Below are positions 27,928 through 35,371 of a stretch of 64,000 nucleotides of DNA, piece by piece (the stretch's first letter is position 1; each line of letters starts with the position of its first letter). Origin of the DNA: Ancylobacter oerskovii (GTDB taxonomy: Bacteria; Pseudomonadota; Alphaproteobacteria; Rhizobiales; Xanthobacteraceae); the NCBI RefSeq assembly GCF_018390555.1, contig NZ_JAHBGB010000006.1:248001-312000 (forward strand), read 5' to 3'. The translations under genes were made by a program, and so were the position numbers. Below the pieces are notes generated by a model that saw only the letters and a list, made by a program, of their open reading frames with translations, searched no databases and was not told where the DNA came from.

Positions 27928-28835
27928 GGGCGGTGTGGTCGCTCTGGACCAAGCCGCTGAAGGCGCAGCGGCGGGCCGGCTGGCTCACCCCGCGGCATCA
28001 TCTGCTGGCCTGGGTGCTGTCGGTCGAGCTCGCCAGCCGGCATTACGGCGACACCTGCCTGGTCGCCGACGACGCGGCCGCCGCGGTGCTGGTGGATGCG
28101 CTGGGGCTGCGCTTCGGCACGGTCAGCCTCGGACTCAATGCGCTCGACGCGCACGATCCCGACTGGTGGGCGATCGGCAAGCTCTACGCGCAGATCGAGC
28201 AGGACCGCCCCTATGTGCACATCGACAATGACGTGTTCCTGTGGGAACCGCTGCCGGAGGCGCTGGTGCGGCAGGCGGTGTTCGCGCAGAACCCGGAGAT
28301 CTCGCCCTACGGCGCGTCCTATTACCGGCCGGAAAGCATCGAATACGACATTCGCCGGCATGGCGGCTGGATGCCGGAGGAATTCGAGCACTACATGCCG
28401 TTCGGCGGCGAATTGCGGGCCGAGAATTGCGGCATCGTCGGCGGCAACCGGGTCGACTTCATGCGCTACTACGCGCAGCGGGCGATCGACTTCATCGAGC
28501 ACCCGGCGAACCAGAGCGTCTGGGCGCGGCGGCCGCGGCGCGACCAGGACTTCGTGACCTTCGAGCAGCTGATGCTGTCGGCCTGCCTCGCCTATCACCG
28601 GGGACAGGCCGGCTCGCCCTTCGCCGATGTCGTCATGGCGCATCTGTTCGACAGCCATGACGACGCCCTGGCTCGCGCCAATGCGCATGGCTACACCCAC
28701 CTCGCCGCCGATTCCAAGCGCGACCCGGAGCTCTCGCTCCAGCTGGAACAGGCGGTGGCGCAGCATTTTCCCGAGCAGTACCGGCGTCTCGACGACTTCC
28801 TCGCGGACCGGCCGGAGGGGTGGCCGGCAGCCTGA
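27924..28835 (+). CDS. DUF6734-like, glycosyltransferase-type protein closing the eCIS operon
   Basis: 303 aa. I read it as the DUF6734 family: AVWSLWTKPLK at the start, YGDTCLVADD, DWWAIGKLYAQIEQD, then YVHIDNDVFLW, whose DND (about residues 97-99) is a DxD-type nucleotide-sugar/metal motif of GT-A glycosyltransferases. Later blocks are ENCGIVGGN and QDFVTFEQLMLSA. No signal peptide or membrane segment. The ATGA overlap with the DUF6519 gene means it is translated with the machine. It could be a second payload, an enzyme that glycosylates a particle component such as the fibre-like proteins, or a passenger. No reaction can be assigned from the sequence. Confidence 0.65.
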   Translation: MRAVWSLWTKPLKAQRRAGWLTPRHHLLAWVLSVELASRHYGDTCLVADDAAAAVLVDALGLRFGTVSLGLNALDAHDPDWWAIGKLYAQIEQDRPYVHIDNDVFLWEPLPEALVRQAVFAQNPEISPYGASYYRPESIEYDIRRHGGWMPEEFEHYMPFGGELRAENCGIVGGNRVDFMRYYAQRAIDFIEHPANQSVWARRPRRDQDFVTFEQLMLSACLAYHRGQAGSPFADVVMAHLFDSHDDALARANAHGYTHLAADSKRDPELSLQLEQAVAQHFPEQYRRLDDFLADRPEGWPAA

Positions 28836-28838
28836 CCC

Positions 28839-28873
28839 GGCCGGGATCCGGGCCGGGATTCGGCCGGGATCCG
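28839..28873. repeat. Three short GC tandem units after the eCIS operon
   Basis: GGCCGGGATCCG at 28839-28850, GGCCGGGATTC at 28851-28861 and GGCCGGGATCCG at 28862-28873. Self-complementary CCGG and GGATCC cores let the RNA fold. They start 3 bases after the last eCIS stop, where a terminator would be expected, but there is no T run. Confidence 0.5.
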
Positions 28874-28900
28874 GGGCGTGGAAAAGCGCTGCCGCTATAT

Positions 28901-28915
28901 TGATACATTATATCA
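28901..28915. promoter_or_regulatory. AT-rich palindrome in a promoter-like segment (candidate operator)
   Basis: TGATA-CATTA-TATCA: perfect 5-base arms around 5 bases, in a 30-base AT-rich island that stands out from the GC-rich surroundings. It lies 17 bases before a strong GAGGAG site and a tiny reading frame, upstream of the cobalamin riboswitch. It looks like the operator and -10 region of an autoregulated or metal-responsive promoter. The regulator is unknown. Confidence 0.4.
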
Positions 28916-28932
28916 TTCACGATAGAGGAGAC

Positions 28933-29004
28933 ATGGATCAGGCGCGGCGCTCCCGCCGCGCGGCAGCGGGAACCGTGCGATGCGTCGCGAGATCGACGAC
29001 TTGA
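28933..29004 (+). CDS. 23-codon Arg-rich small reading frame with strong ribosome site
   Basis: ATG at 28933 follows GAGGAG (28925-28930) by two bases, and the AT-rich promoter-like island precedes it. The peptide begins MDQARRSRRAAAG and ends at TGA 29002-29004, 34 bases before the riboswitch. It may be a leader peptide, the remaining start of a lost gene, or a chance frame. I do not recognise the peptide. Confidence 0.3.
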   Translation: MDQARRSRRAAAGTVRCVARSTT

Positions 29005-29037
29005 CGAAGCGTCGGGCATGTCTATCGTCGATGGCGA

Positions 29038-29250
29038 TCATGGTTCTTCGGGTGTTCGCATCCGAAGCTAAGAGGGAATCCGGTGAGGCGCCTCGCGCCG
29101 AAGCCGGGGCTGCCCCCGCAACTGTAAGCGGCGAGCCCTCTGCCCATCGTCCACTGAGGCCCTGCATTGCGGCACGCATTGCACAAGGCCTCGGGAAGGC
29201 CGGGCAGAGCCAGCGTCGACCCGCGAGCCAGGAGACCTGCCCTGATCGCC
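29038..29250 (+). promoter_or_regulatory. Cobalamin riboswitch
   Basis: The conserved cobalamin aptamer elements are present in order: AGAGGGAATCCGGTG (29071-29085), the core GCCGGGGCTGCCCCCGCAAC followed by TGTAAGCGG (29104-29132), the B12-box-like CCACTG (29151-29156), and the closing GGGAAGGC and GCCAGGAGACCTGCC (29193-29240). It lies in the 5' leader of an ABC importer gene whose ribosome site is masked by a downstream hairpin (29331-29357), so adenosylcobalamin binding should reduce translation of the importer. Confidence 0.95.
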
Positions 29251-29330
29251 AACCATCTTTCGGGCGGGGTGCTCCGAAGGTTGCCGGTCGGGCGCGGACA
29301 GGCTGGTCCGCCGATGCACGGTTCCCTTTG

Positions 29331-29357
29331 CGCTTCCCGTCTTCCTTAAGGGAAGCG
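29331..29357 (+). promoter_or_regulatory. Shine-Dalgarno-masking hairpin (riboswitch expression platform)
   Basis: CGCTTCCC (29331-29338) pairs perfectly with GGGAAGCG (29350-29357) across an 11-base loop. The 3' arm and loop edge contain the AAGGG ribosome site, and the GTG start at 29358 is the very next base. There is no T run, so control is probably translational. Confidence 0.75.
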
Positions 29358-30422
29358 GTGAATCACATGCTCAAGACATTCCTCGATCCTTCCACGGCGC
29401 GTCACAGGCGCGGCCTGGCGCTGGCGCTCGGCCTCCTGGCCGGGATCGGCCTTGCCGGCTCCGCCGCGGCGGAGCCGACGCGCTATCCGCTGACGCTGGA
29501 GAATTGCGGCGCCTCCGTCGTCATCGACCACGCGCCCCGGCGGGTGGTGAGCCTCGGGCAGGCGCAGACGGAGATCCTCTACGCGCTCGGTCTCGGCGAC
29601 CGCCTCGTCGGCACGGCGGTGTGGTTCAGCCCGGTCGCCAAGCCCTATGAGGCGGTGAACGCCAAGGTGAAGCGGCTCGCCGACAACGACCCCAGCTTCG
29701 AGGCGGTGGTGGCGCAGGAGCCGGACTTCGTGACCGCGATGTATGAGTGGCACATCGGGCCGAACGGCATCGTCGGCAAGCGCGACCGCTTCGAGGGCGT
29801 GAAGGTGCCGGTCTATGTCTCGCCCACCGATTGCGTCGGCAAGGACAATAGCGGCGCCGGCGACGGGGTGCGCACGCAGATGTATTCGATGGAGCTGCTC
29901 TACCGGAACATCCGCGACTATGGCGCCATCTTCGACGTCTCCGACCGCGCCGAGGCGCTGGTGGCGGAACTGACGCAGCGCGAGGAGGCCGCGATCCGCT
30001 CCGTCGCCGGGCTGAAGGGCAAGAACGTCTCGATGGCGGTGTGGTTCTCCAGCAAGGACATCAAGGGCGACGCCTTCCTGGCGGGCCGTAACGGCGTGCC
30101 GGCCTATCTGATGTCGAAGCTCGGGGCGCGCAACATCGTCACCACCAACGAGGAATGGCCGCTGGTGGGCTGGGAGACCGTCGCCGGCGCCGATCCCGAC
30201 GTGCTGGTGATCGTGAGGATGGACCGCCGCCGCTTCCCGGCCGACTCCGTCGAGGCGAAGCTGAATTTCCTCGCCACCGACCCGGTGGCCAGCCAGCTCT
30301 CCGCCGTGCGCAACAAGCGGATCGTGGTGGTGGATGTCGGCGCCACCCGGCCGGGCATGGACGCCATCGACGGCATCGAGGCGATCGCCAGGGCGGTCGA
30401 CGGCTTCGGGCTCGTCAATTGA
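29358..30422 (+). CDS. Periplasmic binding protein of a cobalamin/cobalt-type ABC importer (BtuF/CbtJ-like)
   Basis: 354 aa. A Sec signal peptide (about residues 1-35, ending GSAAA before EPTRYPLTL) precedes a helical-backbone type binding protein: APRRVVSLGQAQTEILYALGLGDRLVGT, a middle ELLYRNIRDYGAIFDV helix, and LVIVRMDRRRFP. The family binds cobalamin, haem or siderophores; the riboswitch makes cobalamin, a corrinoid or cobalt the best guess. Sinorhizobium cbtJKL is a known homologous, B12-riboswitch-controlled cobalt importer. Start GTG 29358 fits the AAGGG spacing; ATG 29367 is the alternative. First gene of a four-gene overlapping operon. Confidence 0.85.
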   Translation: MNHMLKTFLDPSTARHRRGLALALGLLAGIGLAGSAAAEPTRYPLTLENCGASVVIDHAPRRVVSLGQAQTEILYALGLGDRLVGTAVWFSPVAKPYEAVNAKVKRLADNDPSFEAVVAQEPDFVTAMYEWHIGPNGIVGKRDRFEGVKVPVYVSPTDCVGKDNSGAGDGVRTQMYSMELLYRNIRDYGAIFDVSDRAEALVAELTQREEAAIRSVAGLKGKNVSMAVWFSSKDIKGDAFLAGRNGVPAYLMSKLGARNIVTTNEEWPLVGWETVAGADPDVLVIVRMDRRRFPADSVEAKLNFLATDPVASQLSAVRNKRIVVVDVGATRPGMDAIDGIEAIARAVDGFGLVN

Positions 30423-31456
30423 CCCACGCCGCCGTCTCGCCCAACTGGCCGGCGCGGATCGCGCTCGCCCTCGCCGCGCTCGTCGCGCTGACCCTCGCCG
30501 TCGCGCTGGCGGTGACGGTCGGCGAGATGGCGATCCCGCTGCCGGTCGCGCTCCGCGCGCTCGGCAACGGCCTGTTCGGGCTCGATCTGCCGGTGGGCGC
30601 CATCCAGCAGGGGGTGATCTTCGACTACCGGCTGAGCCGGGCGCTGATGGCGGCGCTGTGCGGCGGCGCGCTCGCCATTTCCGGCGCCATCCTGCAGGCG
30701 CTGCTGCGCAACCCGCTGGCCGAGCCCTACCTGCTGGGCGTCTCGGCCGGCGCCTCCACCGGCGCGGTCTGCGTGATGATCCTCGGCTTCGGCGGCGCCA
30801 CGCTCGGCCTGTCCGGCGGCGCCTTTCTCGGCTCGGTGGCGGCGCTGGCGCTGGTGGCGCTGCTGGCGGCCGGCGCCGGCGGCTCCAGCGACCGGGTGAT
30901 CCTCGCCGGCGTCGCCGGCTCGCAGCTGTTCAATGCCGCGACCGCCACCATCGTCACCACGCTGGCCAGCGCCGAACAGGCGCGCGGGGTGATGTTCTGG
31001 CTGCTCGGCAATTTCGGCGGCGTGCGCTGGCCCGACCTGTGGGTGGCGACGCCGGTGGCGCTGATCGGCTTCCTCATCTGCATGATCAACGCCAAGGCGC
31101 TCGACGCCTTCGCCTTCGGCGTGGACGCCGCCGCCTCGCTCGGCATCGCCGTCGCCCGCGTGCGGCTGGTGCTGCTGGCGACGACGGCGCTGCTCACCGC
31201 CACCATGGTCGCCATCGTCGGCACCATCGGCTTCGTCGGGCTGGTGATCCCGCATGCGGCGCGCTTCCTGGTCGGGCCGGGCCATGCGCGGCTGCTGCCG
31301 GCCTGCCTGGTGATCGGCGGCATCTTCATGATCCTCGCCGACATCCTCTCGCGCATCCTGGTGCCGCAGCAGATCCTGCCCATCGGCATCGTCACCGCCC
31401 TGTTCGGCGCGCCGGCCTTCGCGCTGATCCTCTATCGCGCGAGGCGGAGCTCATGA
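30419..31456 (+). CDS. FecCD/BtuC-family permease
   Basis: 345 aa with about ten hydrophobic helices. Landmarks: DYRLSRALMAALCGGALAISGAILQ, NPLAEPYLLGVSAGA, and the C-terminal GTIGFVGLVIPHAAR, which is the coupling region of FecCD permeases. It forms the membrane channel for the ligand held by the preceding binding protein. I start at TTG 30419, overlapping the upstream stop (TTGA); no later start would leave the first helix intact. Confidence 0.9.
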   Translation: MTHAAVSPNWPARIALALAALVALTLAVALAVTVGEMAIPLPVALRALGNGLFGLDLPVGAIQQGVIFDYRLSRALMAALCGGALAISGAILQALLRNPLAEPYLLGVSAGASTGAVCVMILGFGGATLGLSGGAFLGSVAALALVALLAAGAGGSSDRVILAGVAGSQLFNAATATIVTTLASAEQARGVMFWLLGNFGGVRWPDLWVATPVALIGFLICMINAKALDAFAFGVDAAASLGIAVARVRLVLLATTALLTATMVAIVGTIGFVGLVIPHAARFLVGPGHARLLPACLVIGGIFMILADILSRILVPQQILPIGIVTALFGAPAFALILYRARRSS

Positions 31457-32247
31457 CGGATGCCGTAACACTTGCCGCGCACGACGTCCGCTGGGAGGCG
31501 GATGGCCGCATGATCATCGACGGCGTCACCCTCGCCGCCGAACCCAACCGCATCCTCGGGCTGATCGGGCCGAACGGATCCGGCAAGTCGAGCCTGCTGC
31601 GGCTGCTGTGCCGGCTGCGCAAGGTGGCGAGCGGCGTGGTGACGCTCGACGGCGCCGACATCGCCGGCCTGCCGCGCCGCGACCTCGCGCGGCGCCTCGC
31701 CTTCGTCGAGCAGCAGGCGACCACGGATGTCCACCTCACCGTGTGCGACGTGGTGCGGCTGGGGCGCACGCCGCACCGCTCCGCCTTCGCCTCGTGGAAC
31801 GCGGCGGACGAGCAGGCGGTGGAGGCGGCATTGACCCGCGTGGGGCTGGCCGAGCGCCATCACCAGCCATGGCACACGCTGTCGGGCGGCGAGCGCCAGC
31901 GCGTCCACATCGCCCGCGCGCTGGCGCAGGACCCGCGCGAGCTCATCCTCGACGAGCCGACCAATCATCTCGACATCCGCCACCAGCTCTCGATCCTGGC
32001 GCTGATCCGCCGCCTCGGGCTGACCTGCATCGTGGCCCTGCACGACCTCAACCTCGCCTCGCTGTTCTGCGACCGCATCGGCGTGCTGCACGAGGGCCGG
32101 CTGGTGGCCTGCGGCGCCCCCGCCAAGGTTCTGACGCCGGAGCTGATCCGCCGGGTGTTCGAGGTGGAGGTGAGGATCTGCGAGGGCACCGGCGGACACC
32201 GCCACGTCGAATATGTCGTCGATCATCAACAGGGAGACAGCCGGTGA
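31453..32247 (+). CDS. FecE/BtuD-family ABC ATPase
   Basis: 264 aa. Walker A GPNGSGKS at about 40-47, signature LSGGERQRV around 140, Walker B ELILDEPTNHLDI around 161, and H-loop ALHDLNLA. It powers the preceding permease. The C-terminal tail (CEGTGGHRHVEYVVDH) is somewhat His-rich, which could bind metal. ATG overlaps the permease stop. Confidence 0.93.
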   Translation: MTDAVTLAAHDVRWEADGRMIIDGVTLAAEPNRILGLIGPNGSGKSSLLRLLCRLRKVASGVVTLDGADIAGLPRRDLARRLAFVEQQATTDVHLTVCDVVRLGRTPHRSAFASWNAADEQAVEAALTRVGLAERHHQPWHTLSGGERQRVHIARALAQDPRELILDEPTNHLDIRHQLSILALIRRLGLTCIVALHDLNLASLFCDRIGVLHEGRLVACGAPAKVLTPELIRRVFEVEVRICEGTGGHRHVEYVVDHQQGDSR

Positions 32248-32912
32248 GCAGCGCCAACGGATCCGATGAACTTCAGGCCGCCGTGACCGCGCATTGGAGC
32301 GCCCGCGCGCCGCTGTTCGACGGCGTCGCCTCGCATGTCGCGCAGCGCGACCTATGGCGGCGGGTGCTGGAAGCCGCCTTCCAGGCCGACCGCCCCCGGG
32401 ACGTGGTCGATCTCGGCTGCGGCACCGGCGCCTGCGCCGTCATCGCCGCCGAACTCGGCCATCGGGTGCGGGCCTTCGACGCCTCGCCGGAAATGATCGC
32501 CGCGGCGCGGCGGGCCGCCGAGGCGGCGGGCGTCGAGATCGGCTTCGAGGTCGCGCAACTCCGCGACATCGCGGCAGAGGAGGCCGTCGCCGACATCGTC
32601 ACCCTGCGCAACGTGCTCTGGACGCTGGAACGGCCGATGGAGGCGCTGCGTCTCGCGCATCGCCTGCTGCGGCCCGGCGGCCTTGTCGTGGTGTCGGACG
32701 GGCTATGGTCGGTGGCGCCGCGCTATCGCTCCACCTACCCGGCCGATGTCGCCGACCGGCTTCCGCTCCATGACGGCCTCACCGAGGAGATGGCGCGGCG
32801 GATGCTCGCCGATGCCGGCTTCACCGCCTTCCGCAGCTGGCAGCATCTGTTCGCCGCCTCGCCCTATCCCGGCGAGGTGCCGGTCTTCGTGCTCGGCGCG
32901 ACCCGGGCATGA
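32244..32912 (+). CDS. Class I SAM-dependent methyltransferase in the riboswitch operon
   Basis: 222 aa. Motif I VVDLGCGTGACAV (about residues 50-62), then HRVRAFDASPEMI, VTLRNVLWTLERP and LLRPGGLVVVSDG give a standard class I fold. GTG start overlaps the ATPase stop by 4 bases, so it is controlled by the cobalamin riboswitch. Its role next to the importer is unclear; it might modify a corrinoid, a metallophore or an importer ligand. It is not one of the known cobalamin-ring methyltransferases (CobI/J/M/F/A type) by motif. Confidence 0.85.
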   Translation: MSSANGSDELQAAVTAHWSARAPLFDGVASHVAQRDLWRRVLEAAFQADRPRDVVDLGCGTGACAVIAAELGHRVRAFDASPEMIAAARRAAEAAGVEIGFEVAQLRDIAAEEAVADIVTLRNVLWTLERPMEALRLAHRLLRPGGLVVVSDGLWSVAPRYRSTYPADVADRLPLHDGLTEEMARRMLADAGFTAFRSWQHLFAASPYPGEVPVFVLGATRA

Positions 32913-33009
32913 GCGGCGCGCGCCGCGCTTTTACAAAGCGGCGACTCGCCGTCAGAGTGGCGGGACGGCCTGCGCCGCCCCGATCAATCATCAGCCTGCG
33001 AGGACTATC

Positions 33010-33851
33010 TTGAGCCTGTTCCGCGGCCTTTCGGCCTTTTCGCTCACCCCGACGGACGCGGAAGGCCGCGTGCAGGTGGAGACGCTCGCCGCGCTGCTGC
33101 GGCGTATCGAGGGCGCGGGCGTCGATTCCATCGGCCTGCTCGGCAGCACCGGCGGCTATGCCTATCTGACGCGCGCCGAACGGCAGCGTGCGGTGCGGGC
33201 GGCGGTGGAAAGCCTCCACGGCACGGTGCCGCTGATCGTCGGCGTCGGCGCGCTGAGGACCGACGAGGCGAAGGCGCTCGCCCGCGATGCGCAGGAGGCC
33301 GGCGCCGACGGGCTGCTGCTCGCCCCCATGTCCTATACGCCGCTGACCGAGGAGGAGGTGTTCCGCCACACGGTGGAGGTCGCGGAGACAAATTCGTCTT
33401 CAGCGAGGAACTGATCGCCCGGCTGGCCGGCATCGCCCCCGTCGCGGCGGTGAAGATGCCGCTTCCCGCCGATGGAAACATCCCGGCCGAACTCGCCCGC
33501 CTGCGGGCCCGCGTGCCGGACGGCTTCACCATCGGCTATAGCGGCGACTGGGGCGTGGCCGACGCCCTGCTGGCCGGCGCCGACGCCTTCTACAGCGTGG
33601 CGGCGGGGCTGCTGCCCGCGCCGATGCTGAAGCTCGCCCGCGCCGCGCAGGCGGGCGACACGGCGGAGGCCCGCCGCCTCGACGACGGCTTCCAGCCGCT
33701 CTGGAAGCTGTTCAAGGAATTCGGCAGCTTCCGCGTCATGCATGTCATGGCGGATCTGCTGGGCTTCGGCCCGCTGGAGCCGCCGCGACCGATCCTGCCG
33801 CTCGACGCCGCCGCCCGGCAGCGCGTGGCGCTGGCCTTGCGGGGCCTTTGA
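33010..33851 (+). pseudogene. Dihydrodipicolinate synthase/N-acetylneuraminate lyase family gene, broken by an internal deletion
   Basis: Two in-line fragments in different frames. The 5' part (TTG 33010, after a GAGGA site) runs FRGLSAFSLTPTDAEGRV to FRHTVEVAE and then enters a short out-of-frame tail ending at 33414. The 3' part resumes as KFVFSEELIARLAG around 33391 and continues through VKMPLP, GYSGDWGVADALLAGADAFYSV to the TGA at 33851. In family members the segment between these halves holds the YNxP loop with the catalytic tyrosine. It is missing here, along with the reading frame, so the enzyme should be dead unless this is an assembly error. The chain would normally be about 290-300 aa. 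Confidence 0.85.
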
Positions 33852-33866
33852 GCCGGGGACGGTGTA

Positions 33867-34562
33867 CTACTCCCGCGCGGAGCCGCCGCCCGCCTCCCCG
33901 GCCGGCACCAGTTGCTGCCATTGGGCGAGCGTCGGCGTCGGCATGTCGAAGCGGTCGCGGATGGTGGCGCAGGTCGAGCCGCCCAGGCGGGCGATGGCAT
34001 CGAGCCGCGCCGGATCGATGCGCAGCCGCTCGGCGTCGATGACGTCGGCACGGTAATGCGCATAGAGGATCTCGCCGAGGATGATCTGGCGCGATTTGCC
34101 GAGCTCCAGCGTGAGATGGCGGCGGCACTCGAAGGCGGCCGGCGCCTCGCCGATCCAGGGCGAGGCGACCTTCACGCCGGGCCTGGCGGTGAAGCCGGCG
34201 GCGGCGAGTTCGTCCTGCTCCGGCGGGAAGTTCACGGCGCAGACATGCATCGCCTCGGCGATGGCGTGCGAGACGATGTTCACCGTGAACACCTCGGTCA
34301 GCCGGATATTCCGCGCCGTGTCCTTGAACGACATGTCGGCATGGTTCTCCACGCCGAGCGCCAGGATCGGCGGATCCGCGGACAGGCAATTGAAGAAGCT
34401 GAACGGCGCCGCGTTGACCCGCCCCTGCGGGTCGACCGTGGTGACGAGCGCGATGGGGCGCGGCACGATGGTGCCGATCATCAGCTTGTAGCGCTCGCGC
34501 TCGCCGAGGGCCTGAAAATCGAAGGCGACGGAATCCGTTCCCGCCGGCGGCTGCATGCTCAT
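33867..34562 (-). CDS. Flavin reductase-like (FMN-binding) domain protein
   Basis: 231 aa. Family landmarks: KLMIGTIVPRPIALVTTVD, GRVNAAPFSFFNCLSADPP, FKDTARNIRLTEVFTVNIVSHAIAEAM. Relatives bind FMN and either supply reduced flavin to a partner monooxygenase or act on small substrates. No flavin monooxygenase lies next to it. ATG at 34562 overlaps the GntR stop by 4 bases, so the two are co-translated. Last gene of the minus-strand transporter/deaminase group. Confidence 0.87.
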   Translation of the reverse strand: MSMQPPAGTDSVAFDFQALGERERYKLMIGTIVPRPIALVTTVDPQGRVNAAPFSFFNCLSADPPILALGVENHADMSFKDTARNIRLTEVFTVNIVSHAIAEAMHVCAVNFPPEQDELAAAGFTARPGVKVASPWIGEAPAAFECRRHLTLELGKSRQIILGEILYAHYRADVIDAERLRIDPARLDAIARLGGSTCATIRDRFDMPTPTLAQWQQLVPAGEAGGGSARE

Positions 34563-35341
34563 GACGAAAGTCCCTTGATCCGCGCCGCATAGGGCGCCAG
34601 CACATCGCGGATGTCGCGCTCGACCTTTTCCTGAAGCAGCGCGCGGCTGGCGACGGCGGCGAGGTGGCGATCGATCAGATCGGCGGCACCGGACGCGTTG
34701 CCGGCGATCAGCGCCTCGACGATCTCGCCATGCTCGCTCACGCCGCAATCGGAGGAATGCGGGCGGCCATACATGGCGAGGATCAGCGAGCAGCGCGACA
34801 CCACCTCGGTGACGTAGCGGATCAGCACCTGGTTGCCGGTCAGCCGGGCGAGCAGCAGATGGAACTCGCCGGCGAGGCGGATCGATTCCACCTCGCTTTG
34901 GCCCGAGGCCGCCTGCTCGCGGGCGAGATGGTCGCGCAACCTCGCGATCTCGTCCGGCTTCAGCCGGCCGGCGAGGCATTCGGTGACGATGCGCTCCAGT
35001 CCCCGGCGGACCACGAACACGTCGCGTCCCTCGTCGAGGCTGGGATTGGCGACATAGGCGCCGCGATTGGGCTTCAGCTCCACCAGTCCCTCGACCGCGA
35101 GGCGGCCGAGCGCTTCGCGGGCGATGGTGCGGCTGGTGCCGAAGGCATCGCCGATCGCGTCCTCCGGGAGCTTGGCGCCGGGCTGGAGGCGCTGCTCGAT
35201 GATGGCCTGGCGGAGCGCCTCCTGCACCGCCTCGGTGCGGGAGACCATCGGGGTCTCCGCACCGGCCGACGTCCCTCGCCTACCGGCGGCCGGGGTGGGC
35301 GTAGCGGGTGGCGGCCTATTGTTCATGCCGGCGGTCTTCAT
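34559..35341 (-). CDS. GntR-family regulator, FadR/FCD subfamily
   Basis: 260 aa. After a Pro/Ala-rich N-terminal tail, residues about 33-100 form the winged helix (VQEALRQAIIEQRLQPGAKLPEDAIGDAFGTSRTIAREALGRLAVEGLVE). Residues about 105-240 form the all-helical FCD effector domain, with the metal-binding type histidines in AGEFHLLL and SEHGEIVEAL. Such proteins usually repress catabolic genes and are released by an organic acid. It probably controls the surrounding amidohydrolase/deaminase genes; a palindrome at 35988-36002 is a candidate site. Confidence 0.9.
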   Translation of the reverse strand: MKTAGMNNRPPPATPTPAAGRRGTSAGAETPMVSRTEAVQEALRQAIIEQRLQPGAKLPEDAIGDAFGTSRTIAREALGRLAVEGLVELKPNRGAYVANPSLDEGRDVFVVRRGLERIVTECLAGRLKPDEIARLRDHLAREQAASGQSEVESIRLAGEFHLLLARLTGNQVLIRYVTEVVSRCSLILAMYGRPHSSDCGVSEHGEIVEALIAGNASGAADLIDRHLAAVASRALLQEKVERDIRDVLAPYAARIKGLSS

Positions 35342-35371
35342 GCGAACATCTCGTGTTTCGTATGCGATCTT

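Noticed and set aside
4141-28835. Type VI secretion system or prophage
   Set aside because: No TssJLM membrane complex, no two-module ClpV, no Hcp/TssBC pair. No head, terminase, portal, integrase or lysis genes. DUF4255, DUF4157 and the Afp15-type ATPase point to an eCIS.
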